A stretch of 46,314 nt of DNA from an uncultured Oscillospiraceae bacterium (GTDB lineage: Bacteria; Bacillota; Clostridia; Oscillospirales; Oscillospiraceae), in assembly GCA_934567355.1 (NCBI GenBank), contig CAKTJC010000022.1, forward strand, positions 1-46,314, written 5' to 3'. The notes beneath the pieces were generated by a model that made no database searches, was not told where the DNA came from, and saw only the letters and a program-made list of their open reading frames with translations. A program made the position numbers and the translations under genes. Of the stretch, positions 39,119-46,314 are shown piece after piece (position 1 is the first letter of the stretch; each line of letters starts with the position of its first letter).

Positions 39119-40978
39119 ATTTGTTTCCTTGGTGTAATACTGTGCCTGGGCATGCCAGAGGGCGTGGTATTTCCCGGTCTCATCGGCCAGAAGCTGCTGA
39201 TGGGTGCCCTGCTGGATGACCTGGCCGGCATCAAACACGGCAATCTCGTCGCAGAATTTGCAGCTGGACAGGCGGTGGCTGATGTAGATAGCGGTTTTGT
39301 CTCCGGCGATCTCATCGAACTTTTCGTAGATCTCCGCCTCGGCAATGGGATCCAGGGCAGCGGTGGGCTCATCCAAAATGATGAATGGAGCATTTTTGTA
39401 AAGAGCCCGGGCAATGGCGATCTTCTGCGCCTCGCCGCCGGAGACCTCTACGCCCTGCTTATCCAGAGTCTTATACAGATGGGTATCCAAATTCATCGTT
39501 TTCAGCCGGTCGCCGAAGCCCGCCTGCTCAAGGCTGTCCAACACCCGCTGGCGGTCATAGTCGGCCTTTGTGGCCACATTTTCTCCCAGCGGCATGGCAA
39601 ACAGCTGGAAATCCTGAAAGACAATGGAGAAAATATCCATATATTCTTTATAGCGGTATTTGCAGATGTCGATGCCGTTGAGCAGGATCTGCCCCTCGGT
39701 GGGGTCGTACAGGCGGCACAGGAGCTTGATGAAGGTAGTCTTTCCGCTGCCGTTCATGCCCACTACGGCCAGCCGCCGACCAACCCGGAATTTCATGTTC
39801 ACGTGGCGCAGGGCATACTCCTGCGCGCCGGGATAGCGGAAGGAGACATCCCGGAACTCCACCTCATATTTCCGGTCAGCCCGTTTCTCGGTGGTCAGGC
39901 TGCCCTGGTACATGGTATTCGGAATATCCAGATATTCGTAGGTATACGGCAGGAATCCAGCGGCATTGGTGCGGATGGCGTTCAGCGTGACCAGCATGGT
40001 ACCGACGCCGGTAAACACCTGAGTCACAGCACCAATGTACTGGGTCGCGGAGCCGATGGGGAACGCGCCCGCCCAGGCCTTCAGGCATACAAACAGGTAG
40101 ATGGCTCCCACCACGACAGCCTGAACCGCCTGCGCACCGATCAGCAGCAGGCCGCCCTTCCCCTGAAGGTACAGGGCGATCTCCGACTTGTCGGTAAAGT
40201 TGTGCTGGCTGCCATAGTGGCCGGAAATTTTTTCCTGACGGTAAATCCGAACGTCCAGCGCCCGTTTCCTGTCCTCCCCAAAGAAACCGAAGGCAGAAAA
40301 CATGCGGTTGCCCAGCCGCCCTTTTTCGGCATAGCGAACCCAGGCCGTTTCGGCGCTGCCCTCCAGCTTTGCTGAGAGCAGGTCGGCGGCCACCATGGTT
40401 GCCGCCATCAGCACCACCAGCAGGGGGCTGTTCAGCGCGGCGAAGCCGGTGTGTGTTGTGCTCCGCAGGAACAGCCCCACGGACATGGCGCCGCCCAGCA
40501 GAATGGAAAACGCAGCGGAGCAAAAGCTTTGAAAATCATGGAGGACCCGCAAAAGTCCCCAGCCGGCCATATTGGCATTTTCCAGGATCTGTGCCTCCAG
40601 ATCCTCCACCCGCTGGCTGTCGGCGTCCGGGAAATCCATGCCGGCCCGCTTGTCTGCCAGCAGCTTCCGCGACAGCCAATAGGCGCCCTCCCACTGCTTT
40701 TGCTGCCAATGGTTCAGCACGGCGGACGCGGCGGCAACTCCGGCTGTGACCGCCAATGCGATCGCCGCCAGCATCCAGACCTCCCGGGCAGCCGTGCCGG
40801 AGATCAACGCATTCAGGATCCGGCCGGACAGGTATACGGCCGCCAGCGGCGTGACGCTGGCAAAGAGCTGCGAAAGCGCAACGGAGGGAAGCATCTGCGG
40901 TGCGGCCTTCTGCCAGAGCCTCATGGCCCTGACCTGACGGTCAAGAACAACGCGGAATGAAATTTTCTTCTCAGCCAT
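39116..40978 (-). CDS. ABC exporter, second subunit (fused TMD-NBD)
   Basis: A 620-residue half-transporter. About six TM segments (residues 20-320) are followed by an NBD: Walker A VVGMNGSGKTTFIKLL, Q-loop SIVFQDFQLFAMPL, signature VSGGEAQKIAIARAL, Walker B FIILDEPTAALD and H-loop ISHR. The signature begins VSGGE instead of LSGGQ. It overlaps the upstream partner gene by 8 bases, with AGGAGG 9 bp before ATG 40978, so they form a heterodimer. Peptide or lipid export is likely, but the cargo is unknown. Confidence 0.88.
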   Translation of the reverse strand: MAEKKISFRVVLDRQVRAMRLWQKAAPQMLPSVALSQLFASVTPLAAVYLSGRILNALISGTAAREVWMLAAIALAVTAGVAAASAVLNHWQQKQWEGAYWLSRKLLADKRAGMDFPDADSQRVEDLEAQILENANMAGWGLLRVLHDFQSFCSAAFSILLGGAMSVGLFLRSTTHTGFAALNSPLLVVLMAATMVAADLLSAKLEGSAETAWVRYAEKGRLGNRMFSAFGFFGEDRKRALDVRIYRQEKISGHYGSQHNFTDKSEIALYLQGKGGLLLIGAQAVQAVVVGAIYLFVCLKAWAGAFPIGSATQYIGAVTQVFTGVGTMLVTLNAIRTNAAGFLPYTYEYLDIPNTMYQGSLTTEKRADRKYEVEFRDVSFRYPGAQEYALRHVNMKFRVGRRLAVVGMNGSGKTTFIKLLCRLYDPTEGQILLNGIDICKYRYKEYMDIFSIVFQDFQLFAMPLGENVATKADYDRQRVLDSLEQAGFGDRLKTMNLDTHLYKTLDKQGVEVSGGEAQKIAIARALYKNAPFIILDEPTAALDPIAEAEIYEKFDEIAGDKTAIYISHRLSSCKFCDEIAVFDAGQVIQQGTHQQLLADETGKYHALWHAQAQYYTKETN

Positions 40979-42770
40979 TTTCTGCATCCTCCTGATAGTA
41001 TTTGCTCTGTACCGCAAACAGCTCGGCGTATTTTCCGCCCTGCTGCATCAGGGCGTCGTGGGTGCCCTCCTCGGCGATCTGCCCGTTTTCAAAGTAGACA
41101 ATGCGGTCGCAGAACCGGGTGGAGGCCAGCCGGTGGGAGATAAACACTGCCGTCTTGCCTGCGGTCATTTCGTTGTATTTCTGGTAGATCTCGTTTTCCG
41201 CGATGGGATCCAGGGCCGCCGTCGGCTCATCCAGCAGCAGTGCCGGGCTGCCCCGGTACAGCACCCGGGCCAGCATCAGCCGCTGGGTCTCGCCACCGGA
41301 GAATTCGGCGCCGTCCTCATAGAGCTCCCGGGTGACCTGGGTCTCCAGCTTCTGAGGCAGGCGCTGCATTCTCTCCCACAGTCCGGCCTCCTCCAGGCTC
41401 CAGCGGAGCTTCTCTTCGTCACAGTCGTCACAGCTCTGGGTCACATTCTCCCGCACGGTGGCGGCCAGAATGGAGAAATCCTGGAATACAGCGGCAAAGA
41501 GCGTATAGTAATCCCGGCGGTCAAATTCCCGCACATCGATGCCGTTCAGCGTTACCCGTCCCTGGGTCGGGTCAAGGAAGCCTGCCAAGAGCTTGATAAA
41601 GGTGGTTTTGCCCGCGCCGTTCAAGCCCACAATTGCCAGTTTCTCCCCGGCGTGCAGCGTAAGGCTCAGATGGGAAATGGTGTCATGGTCAGCCTCCGGG
41701 TAGCGGAAGGACACATCCTCCAGCCGGAACTCATAGGGTGCGGCAGGCAGGGGCTTACCGCCCTCAAAGCGGAAGGGCTCCTCCCAATCCAGGAATTCCC
41801 GCAGCTTGGAAAGCTCGATGCTCTGCCGGTGCAGAGTGGAGCACTGCTGCAAAATGCCCGTTACCCAGGCGGTGAAGCCGGTAACGGCGGAGAAGTACAG
41901 CAGAAATTCCGCCGCCGTGATCTCCCCGCGCAGCGCTGTGGAGATTAGTACAAAATACGCAAGGCCGTTGCGCTGCAGGCTCAGCACCGCGTCGGCCAGC
42001 TCTGCCCACAGCAGGTGATTCTCCTTCTTTCGGAGGAAGTCGCTGTAAAGGCGGTAGCTCTTGCGCCACAGCGCCTCCACCCATTGCTGCATGCCGAAAA
42101 TCCGCAGATCCTTGGCGTACTTTCGGTCGGAGAGCAGGTTGACGCCGTATTTCAACGCTTCCTCCGCCTGTGCCTCCTCCTCCCGGTGGTCAAAGGCCCA
42201 GCGATTCATCCGCAGGCTGAAGAAGAAGCCCAGAACGGAAATGACGGTGGTCGCCGCTGCCAGCCAGAAATTCAGTCCGGACAGCAGCGCAAGGTAGATG
42301 CCGAAGCCCAAAACATTGGCCGTCAGTGCACTCAGCGTGTCCCAGATCGCCTCTGTCGCGGCGCGGTTGCTGTTGGTCGCCTGGATAGCCTGGCTGCTGA
42401 ATTCCAGAAACTTTGTGGAAAGCAGATTGGGATAGGAGGTTATTGACCGCTTCCGATCCAACGCCAGCATAATATCCGTCCGTACCGTTACGTAAAAGAA
42501 TAGGGAATTCATCTTCAGATATCCGCTGCCGCCCTTCGTAACAATGAGCAGCAACACGAAAAATCCGATGCGCCCCAGCAGCTGCCCCAGGCTCCCGCCG
42601 GATTCGATCACCTGCAGGATCATGGGCGCCACCAGCATCTGCGCCACTGCGCCTCCCACAGTCAGCAGCGCCAGCGCAAGGCAGGTCGGCAGCGCCCGCC
42701 GGCCGCTGTGCCAGGCTCTGTTCACCATAAATGCCACATTGGAGAACACATTGTATTTTTTCTTTTTCAT
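40971..42770 (-). CDS. ABC exporter, first subunit (fused TMD-NBD)
   Basis: A 599-residue half-transporter. TM segments precede an NBD with Walker A IVGLNGAGKTTFIKLLAG, Q-loop AAVFQDFSILAATV, signature FSGGETQRLMLARVL, Walker B ALLLDEPTAALD and H-loop ISHR. The two subunits share the PTAALDPIAE block and the D-loop, so they arose by duplication. ATG 42770 follows GGTGAGG; open sequence upstream belongs to the regulatory region. The operon has tandem 12-bp repeats near its promoter, implying an activator such as a response regulator. Confidence 0.88.
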   Translation of the reverse strand: MKKKKYNVFSNVAFMVNRAWHSGRRALPTCLALALLTVGGAVAQMLVAPMILQVIESGGSLGQLLGRIGFFVLLLIVTKGGSGYLKMNSLFFYVTVRTDIMLALDRKRSITSYPNLLSTKFLEFSSQAIQATNSNRAATEAIWDTLSALTANVLGFGIYLALLSGLNFWLAAATTVISVLGFFFSLRMNRWAFDHREEEAQAEEALKYGVNLLSDRKYAKDLRIFGMQQWVEALWRKSYRLYSDFLRKKENHLLWAELADAVLSLQRNGLAYFVLISTALRGEITAAEFLLYFSAVTGFTAWVTGILQQCSTLHRQSIELSKLREFLDWEEPFRFEGGKPLPAAPYEFRLEDVSFRYPEADHDTISHLSLTLHAGEKLAIVGLNGAGKTTFIKLLAGFLDPTQGRVTLNGIDVREFDRRDYYTLFAAVFQDFSILAATVRENVTQSCDDCDEEKLRWSLEEAGLWERMQRLPQKLETQVTRELYEDGAEFSGGETQRLMLARVLYRGSPALLLDEPTAALDPIAENEIYQKYNEMTAGKTAVFISHRLASTRFCDRIVYFENGQIAEEGTHDALMQQGGKYAELFAVQSKYYQEDAENG

Positions 42771-42791
42771 TGGTTCCTCACCTCGCTGCCT

Positions 42792-42858
42792 ATCATACCA
42801 TAAAAAACGCCGAGTGGTACATTTCGGTGACGAATTGTCGTTTCCGGGTGACGAATTG
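42792..42858 (-). promoter_or_regulatory. Promoter and tandem operator of the ABC exporter
   Basis: On the minus strand TATGAT (42797-42792) has no good -35 box at 17 bp. Just upstream of that position are two exact direct copies of CAATTCGTCACC (42837-42826 and 42858-42847), 21 bp apart, i.e. two helical turns. This is the layout of a promoter that depends on an activator. Confidence 0.65.
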
Positions 42859-42961
42859 CATATTGCCCCCATCTGGTTGCATGAGTAACCCTTATTGTAA
42901 ATACCAAAGAGGTGAAAGGTATCGGTCAAGGCTCGCTAAGTGAAATGCACCCCGTCGTGAA

Positions 42962-43122
42962 TGTAGGGGCCGATGCCCACATCGTCCCGAGCCCTCACGA
43001 GGCCGCCCTGGTACGTTGAAAGGAACGGGGTAATGGGTTATTTATTTGACATTCTCCCATTCAACCGGGCCATGGAAATATCCCAACTTGGGTACGGGCC
43101 GATGTAGTCATCGGCCCCTACA
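42962..43122. repeat. Inverted copies of a GC-rich repeat
   Basis: TGTAGGGGCCGATG at 42962-42975 recurs in inverted form as CATCGGCCCCTACA at 43109-43122; the second copy contains the hairpin GGGCCGATG-tagt-CATCGGCCC (43096-43117). The remainder of 42859-43162 shows no gene. Confidence 0.7.
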
Positions 43123-43162
43123 AGCAAATCCACAGCTCATGCAATCATCCTGCCACACCTGG

Positions 43163-43191
43163 TTGCATTTCAAAGCGGGGTCTGTTATGAT
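43163..43191 (+). promoter_or_regulatory. Promoter of the sigma factor operon
   Basis: TTGCAT (43163-43168) and TATGAT (43186-43191) are 17 bp apart, about 120 bp upstream of the ATG. Confidence 0.55.
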
Positions 43192-43309
43192 TTTGATATG
43201 TCTTTCAGGGGAGGCAAAAACACTCACAAAAAAATTCCCCCACCCCTGCAATATTTCCCTCCCGATTTCTACTGGATGGGTAGAGCAAACAAAAAGGAGA
43301 CGCTGACAT

Positions 43310-43867
43310 ATGGAGGACAACAAGATCATCGATCTGTACTTCGCCCGGTCGGAAGCGGCCATTTCTCAGACGGCGGCGAAGTACGGCGGCTATTGCTACT
43401 GCATTGCGGACGGCATACTGTCCGACCGGGAGGATGCAGAGGAATGCGTAAATGATACATACCTTGCGGCATGGAATGCCATGCCGCCCAGGCGGCCGAA
43501 TATTCTTTCGGCCTTTCTGGGAAAGATCACCCGCAACATCTCCCTCGACCGCTGGAAGCGCCGCAGTGCGCAGAAGCGGGGCGGCGGGGAAACGGCGCTG
43601 AGCCTGGAGGAGCTGGAGGAATGTCTGGCCGATCACCGGACGCCTGAGCGGGCTGCGGAGCGCCGGGAGGTACTGCAGGCAGTGAATCATTTCCTGGAAA
43701 AGCTGCCGGAGACCCAGCGGAATATTTTCGTGTGCCGGTACTGGTATCTGGATTCCATTGAGGCCATCAGCGAACGCTTTGGTTATTCCCAGAGCAAGGT
43801 GACAACGATGCTGCACCGTCTGCGAAAAAAGCTGGCGGCGCAGCTGGAAGAGGAGGGACTGCAATGA
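43310..43867 (+). CDS. ECF-type RNA polymerase sigma factor
   Basis: A 185-residue sigma-70 family protein with only regions 2 and 4. Region 2 is GILSDREDAEECVNDTYLAAW followed by the RNIS-LDRWKRR helix, and region 4 is LPETQRNIFVCRYWYLDSIE followed by the helix-turn-helix SERFGYSQSKVTTMLHRLRK. The linker is rich in Glu. It overlaps by 4 bases (ATGA) with a membrane protein gene, the usual arrangement for a sigma and its anti-sigma factor. Which promoters it reads cannot be told from the window. Confidence 0.9.
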   Translation: MEDNKIIDLYFARSEAAISQTAAKYGGYCYCIADGILSDREDAEECVNDTYLAAWNAMPPRRPNILSAFLGKITRNISLDRWKRRSAQKRGGGETALSLEELEECLADHRTPERAAERREVLQAVNHFLEKLPETQRNIFVCRYWYLDSIEAISERFGYSQSKVTTMLHRLRKKLAAQLEEEGLQ

Positions 43868-45438
43868 ACGCCATGGATCTGCTGGAAACCATCGGAGGCA
43901 TCCGGGATGCTTACATTGTGGCGGCTCATTCCGCCCGAAAGCAACGGCGGATGCCCAGAAAGCGCATGCTGCTGATTGCGGCGATCATTGCCGTGGCTCT
44001 GCTGCTGGTGGGCTGCACGGTGCTGTATGTGCTGCGGCTGCAGGACCTGAAGGTGCGAACCATCACCATTCAGGATTGGCAGTATGACGCCGACGGCACG
44101 CCCTACTGCGAGACAGAGGAGACCCGGAGCCTGCTCAGCCCCCACGCGGGTCAGGCGGAGCAGCAGGCGCTGCGGGAATGGGAAAGCTTCAAGGAGTGCT
44201 ACGACCAGGACAGGGCGCTGGCGCAGGTGAATAATTTCAACGAATCCGGCGTGCCGGAGAATTTCTTCCAGAATTACGACTGCTATACCTTTGAAATGCT
44301 GGATGCCTTCCAGGCGATCCTTGATAAATACCACTTAAAGCCCCTGGGACAGCCGGTTTATTTCAGCGACTGGGAGGAGGGAATGCTCTATAAGGCTTTG
44401 CAGATTCCCCGCCTGGTTCGCAGCGGACAGACCCGGCGGATGGCAGGTTACTTCTTCCCGGAGGGCTCCTTCAGCGCGGAGTTTTTCTTCTGCCTGCCGG
44501 AGGAGCAGGAGGAGCGGATCGTCAGCTTCGTCTATGCCAATGACGACTATCTCTACCCCTATTTCTTCGTTGTGGGAGATGTGGATGCCTGGGAGCAGTG
44601 GGATTACACCACGGCGGACGGCACACAGGTGGTGCTGGCAACGTGGGACAACGCCCTGGCCATTTTTTGCCAGCGACCGGACGGGACGATCTACATCTCC
44701 ACGGAGAACCAGCTGCCGGCGTCCAGTACGCCCGACGATCCAGCCCCACCCATGACCCGGGAGCTGGCTCAGCAGATCGCCGACTGCTTTGACTACACCA
44801 TTGCGCCCCAGCCCGTCGACCGGGACGCGGCGGAGGCCATGCGGACGGAGTTCCCCCAACCGGAGCCGGATGATGAAACCAAGCGGCGCTCCTTCATTCT
44901 GGGCTTTCGCACCTGGGACGGGGCGCGGTGGTCGCCACCGGCAGAGTATGCCGGCAGCATTGAAACCTATGTGCAGCACATTTTGGCGGATTACACCGAT
45001 GCGGCGAATCTGGAATACTGCGTCAGCGATTGGGACGGCGATGGCCATGCGGAGACCATTATCCGGAATAAAAGCACCGGGCTGATCTGGCAGGTCATCA
45101 AAATGCTGCCCGGCATCGAAGATCCCGCCGTGCAGGAGGTGGCTCTCTGGTTCGGCAGCTACCTGTGTGAAAACAGCGTCATCCAGGACGTATACACCAT
45201 CGATGAAATGGACATCGGCCCAACACAGTATTTTGATTTTACAAACAGCACCAAGACGGAAATTTACACCAAGCTTCGGATGAACCTGGCAACCAGGCAG
45301 TGGGAACAGCGCATCGACCCCAATGACTACAGCTTCTTCCGCTACCAGTCCATCACCCAGGAGCAGGCGGAAGAGATCATCCGCCAATACCGGGTGCTGG
45401 AATTCAGGATGACGCCTCTGAGCGAATACGGCAAGTAA
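43864..45438 (+). CDS. Putative anti-sigma factor with a large extracytoplasmic domain
   Basis: A 524-residue single-pass protein. The cytosolic N-terminus (residues 1-38, basic) is followed by TM MLLIAAIIAVALLLVGCTVL and then about 460 residues outside. The outer part contains a DxDxDG-type loop, CVSDWDGDGHAETI near residue 395, that could bind calcium. No classical zinc-binding anti-sigma motif is visible at the N-terminus. Translational coupling to the ECF gene is the main support for the anti-sigma role. The outer domain is not recognised. Confidence 0.65.
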   Translation: MNAMDLLETIGGIRDAYIVAAHSARKQRRMPRKRMLLIAAIIAVALLLVGCTVLYVLRLQDLKVRTITIQDWQYDADGTPYCETEETRSLLSPHAGQAEQQALREWESFKECYDQDRALAQVNNFNESGVPENFFQNYDCYTFEMLDAFQAILDKYHLKPLGQPVYFSDWEEGMLYKALQIPRLVRSGQTRRMAGYFFPEGSFSAEFFFCLPEEQEERIVSFVYANDDYLYPYFFVVGDVDAWEQWDYTTADGTQVVLATWDNALAIFCQRPDGTIYISTENQLPASSTPDDPAPPMTRELAQQIADCFDYTIAPQPVDRDAAEAMRTEFPQPEPDDETKRRSFILGFRTWDGARWSPPAEYAGSIETYVQHILADYTDAANLEYCVSDWDGDGHAETIIRNKSTGLIWQVIKMLPGIEDPAVQEVALWFGSYLCENSVIQDVYTIDEMDIGPTQYFDFTNSTKTEIYTKLRMNLATRQWEQRIDPNDYSFFRYQSITQEQAEEIIRQYRVLEFRMTPLSEYGK

Positions 45439-45444
45439 AGCCTC

Positions 45445-45473
45445 TCCCCCGCATGGAACATCCATGCGGGGGA
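45445..45473 (+). terminator. Terminator of the sigma/anti-sigma operon
   Basis: TCCCCCGCATGG-AACAT-CCATGCGGGGGA; the T run after it is short (ATTTCG). Confidence 0.75.
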
Positions 45474-45529
45474 ATTTCGTAAGCTGCCGAATTGGAAACA
45501 AATTGTGTAAAATCATCTGCAACATGCGG

Positions 45530-45586
45530 TTAGCATCGGCTAATTTCTATTTTTTTGTTGCGAAATTGCAATTCGTCTTTTATAAT
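45530..45586 (+). promoter_or_regulatory. feoAB promoter with TTAGC-N4-GCTAA box
   Basis: TTGCGA (45558-45563) and TATAAT (45581-45586) are 17 bp apart. TTAGC-ATCG-GCTAA (45530-45543) ends 14 bp upstream of the -35 box and matches the centre of the gpmA palindrome. Confidence 0.6.
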
Positions 45587-45604
45587 GACCCCAGAAAGAA
45601 AAAA

Positions 45605-45713
45605 GGGAAACTCTGATGAAATCGGCAAGAGCTGTGCGCGAGAGATTTTTCGGTATCGAAGAGTGGGTGGAAAAGATCCGCTCACAGCCGCAGACGATTT
45701 ATTCAGAGCTTCC
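45605..45713. repeat. Interspersed terminal-inverted-repeat element, copy E
   Basis: A 109-bp short copy: left GGGAAACTCTGATGAAATCG, right CGATTTATTCAGAGCTTCC; interior GGCAAGAGCTGTGCGCGAGA, GATTTTTCGG and GGTGGAAAAGATCCGCT. It lies in the feoA 5' untranslated region, directly before AAAGGAG. Confidence 0.85.
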
Positions 45714-45728
45714 AAAGGAGTGCTGCTT

Positions 45729-45959
45729 ATGACCATTGATGATTTGAAGATCGGACAGTCCGGCACCATTGCCCAGGTGGGCGGAGAGGGGGCGCTGCGG
45801 CTGCGTTTTCTGGATATGGGGCTCATCCCCGGCACGCAGGTGACACTGCGCAAGGTCGCCCCCATGGGTGACCCCATCCAGATCCGGGTGCGGGGCTATG
45901 AGCTGACCATCCGCCGGGAGGATGCAGCCAAGATCACCCTGAAGGAGGAACGGGTATGA
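45729..45959 (+). CDS. feoA: Ferrous iron transport protein FeoA
   Basis: A 76-residue SH3-like protein that supports FeoB-mediated Fe2+ uptake. MTIDDLKIGQSGTIAQVGG, RLRFLDMGLIPGTQVTLRKV and GDPIQIRVRGYELTIRREDA are the family blocks. ATG 45729 follows AAAGGAG; the frame is open through the repeat element upstream but that part is not FeoA-like. It overlaps feoB by 4 bases (ATGA). Confidence 0.94.
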   Translation: MTIDDLKIGQSGTIAQVGGEGALRLRFLDMGLIPGTQVTLRKVAPMGDPIQIRVRGYELTIRREDAAKITLKEERV

Positions 45960-46314
45960 TTTTTGCATTGGCAGGAAACCAGAACTGCGGCAAAACCACC
46001 CTGTTCAACGCCCTCACCGGCGCAAACCAGCATGTGGGCAATTTCCCCGGTGTCACTGTGGATCAAAAGGTGGGCACCATTCGGGGAACGACGCATCAGG
46101 TGGTGGATCTGCCCGGCATCTATTCCATCCGTCCCTATACGCAGGAGGAGATCGTCACCCGGGATTTCATCCTGAAATCCAATCCCGACGCCATCCTCAA
46201 CATTGTGGATGCCACCAATATCGAGCGCAATCTCTATCTGACGCTGCAGCTGCTGACGCTGCAGAAGCCCACCGTCATTGCCCTGAACATGATGGATGAG
46301 CTGACGGGCAATGG
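45956..46314 (+). CDS. feoB: Ferrous iron transporter FeoB, N-terminal part
   Basis: The gene runs off the window. The 119 visible residues are the G domain: G1 ALAGNQNCGKTTLFNALTG, switch I GNFPGVTV (G2 Thr), G3 VVDLPGIYSI and G4 LNMMDE. The whole protein would continue with a helical GDI-like domain and a polytopic membrane part that moves Fe2+ inward. The start overlaps the feoA stop. Confidence 0.95.
   Translation, partial: MIFALAGNQNCGKTTLFNALTGANQHVGNFPGVTVDQKVGTIRGTTHQVVDLPGIYSIRPYTQEEIVTRDFILKSNPDAILNIVDATNIERNLYLTLQLLTLQKPTVIALNMMDELTGN

Noticed and set aside
45555..45728. N-terminal extension of FeoA
   Set aside because: It is repeat-element sequence upstream of AAAGGAG and a normal FeoA start.
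1..46314. CRISPR arrays, tRNA, rRNA, tmRNA, prophage or integrase genes
   Set aside because: None was found on reading either strand; the dispersed repeats are not regularly spaced.

Overview
The window reads as chromosomal DNA of a low-redundancy, fairly GC-rich Gram-positive anaerobe of the class Clostridia, most likely the Oscillospiraceae/Ruminococcaceae group. The evidence is the Firmicutes-type rpmH-rnpA-yidD-yidC-jag cluster, a YlmC/YmxH PRC-barrel gene, C_GCAxxG_C_C and DUF362 ferredoxin-type proteins, a MATE- and MFS-rich gene content, secreted Cys-rich repeat proteins and FeoA/FeoB. No rRNA, tRNA, CRISPR array, transposase or phage gene was seen. Almost every promoter that can be read is a sigma-A type TTGACA/TTGCAA box with exactly 17 bp to TATAAT.

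Layout. 1-6170 (+): trmB-mnmG (tRNA modification), an M14 peptidase, a Cof-type HAD phosphatase and a GH27 alpha-galactosidase, closed by a terminator. 6236-8072 (-): a decapitated ABC exporter remnant fused to the end of an FGGY sugar kinase. 8177-11371 (-): the rpmH-rnpA-yidD-yidC-jag ribosome, RNase P and membrane-insertion operon, here without dnaA or mnmE beside it. 11431-13364 (+): pgi and a small P-loop protein gene with its own promoter and terminator. 13409-21833 (-): an accessory stretch of small membrane proteins, a SAP/DUF6434 protein, CatA-like acetyltransferase, cysteine hydrolase, MFS, lipoprotein, nitroreductase and GNAT genes. Two of its transcription units begin with a palindrome over the start site followed by an intrinsic terminator. 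21893-25495 (+): MATE efflux pump, M3-like secreted peptidase and a 30-residue protein. 25768-31096 (-): Cys-rich secreted proteins, a redox protein, DUF362 and a second MATE pump. 31123-33028 (-): rpsB-tsf. 33099-34391 (-): ylmC and gpmA. 34511-34720 (+): a self-contained transcription unit for a 20-residue peptide. 34886-36230 (-): a cation efflux gene behind a probable NiCo (czcD) riboswitch. 36270-37795 (+): an MFS efflux gene behind a leader-peptide translational attenuator. 37822-42858 (-): an MFS gene and a heterodimeric ABC exporter with tandem operators. 43163-45473 (+): an ECF sigma factor with its membrane anti-sigma-like partner. 45530-46314 (+): feoA and the start of feoB.

The notable items are regulatory and structural. 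(1) A family of about 110-240 bp interspersed elements with terminal inverted repeats (GGAAGCTCTGAATAAATCG type) has at least four good copies and several degraded ones, always between genes and often touching a stop codon or a ribosome binding site. (2) A TTAGC-N4-GCTAA operator is shared by gpmA and feoAB. (3) An erm-like attenuator precedes an MFS pump. (4) A 20-codon peptide gene carries its own promoter, strong Shine-Dalgarno and terminator. (5) A methyltransferase-like gene has lost its stop codon and reads out of frame into the next gene, which carries a copy of its C-terminal tail.
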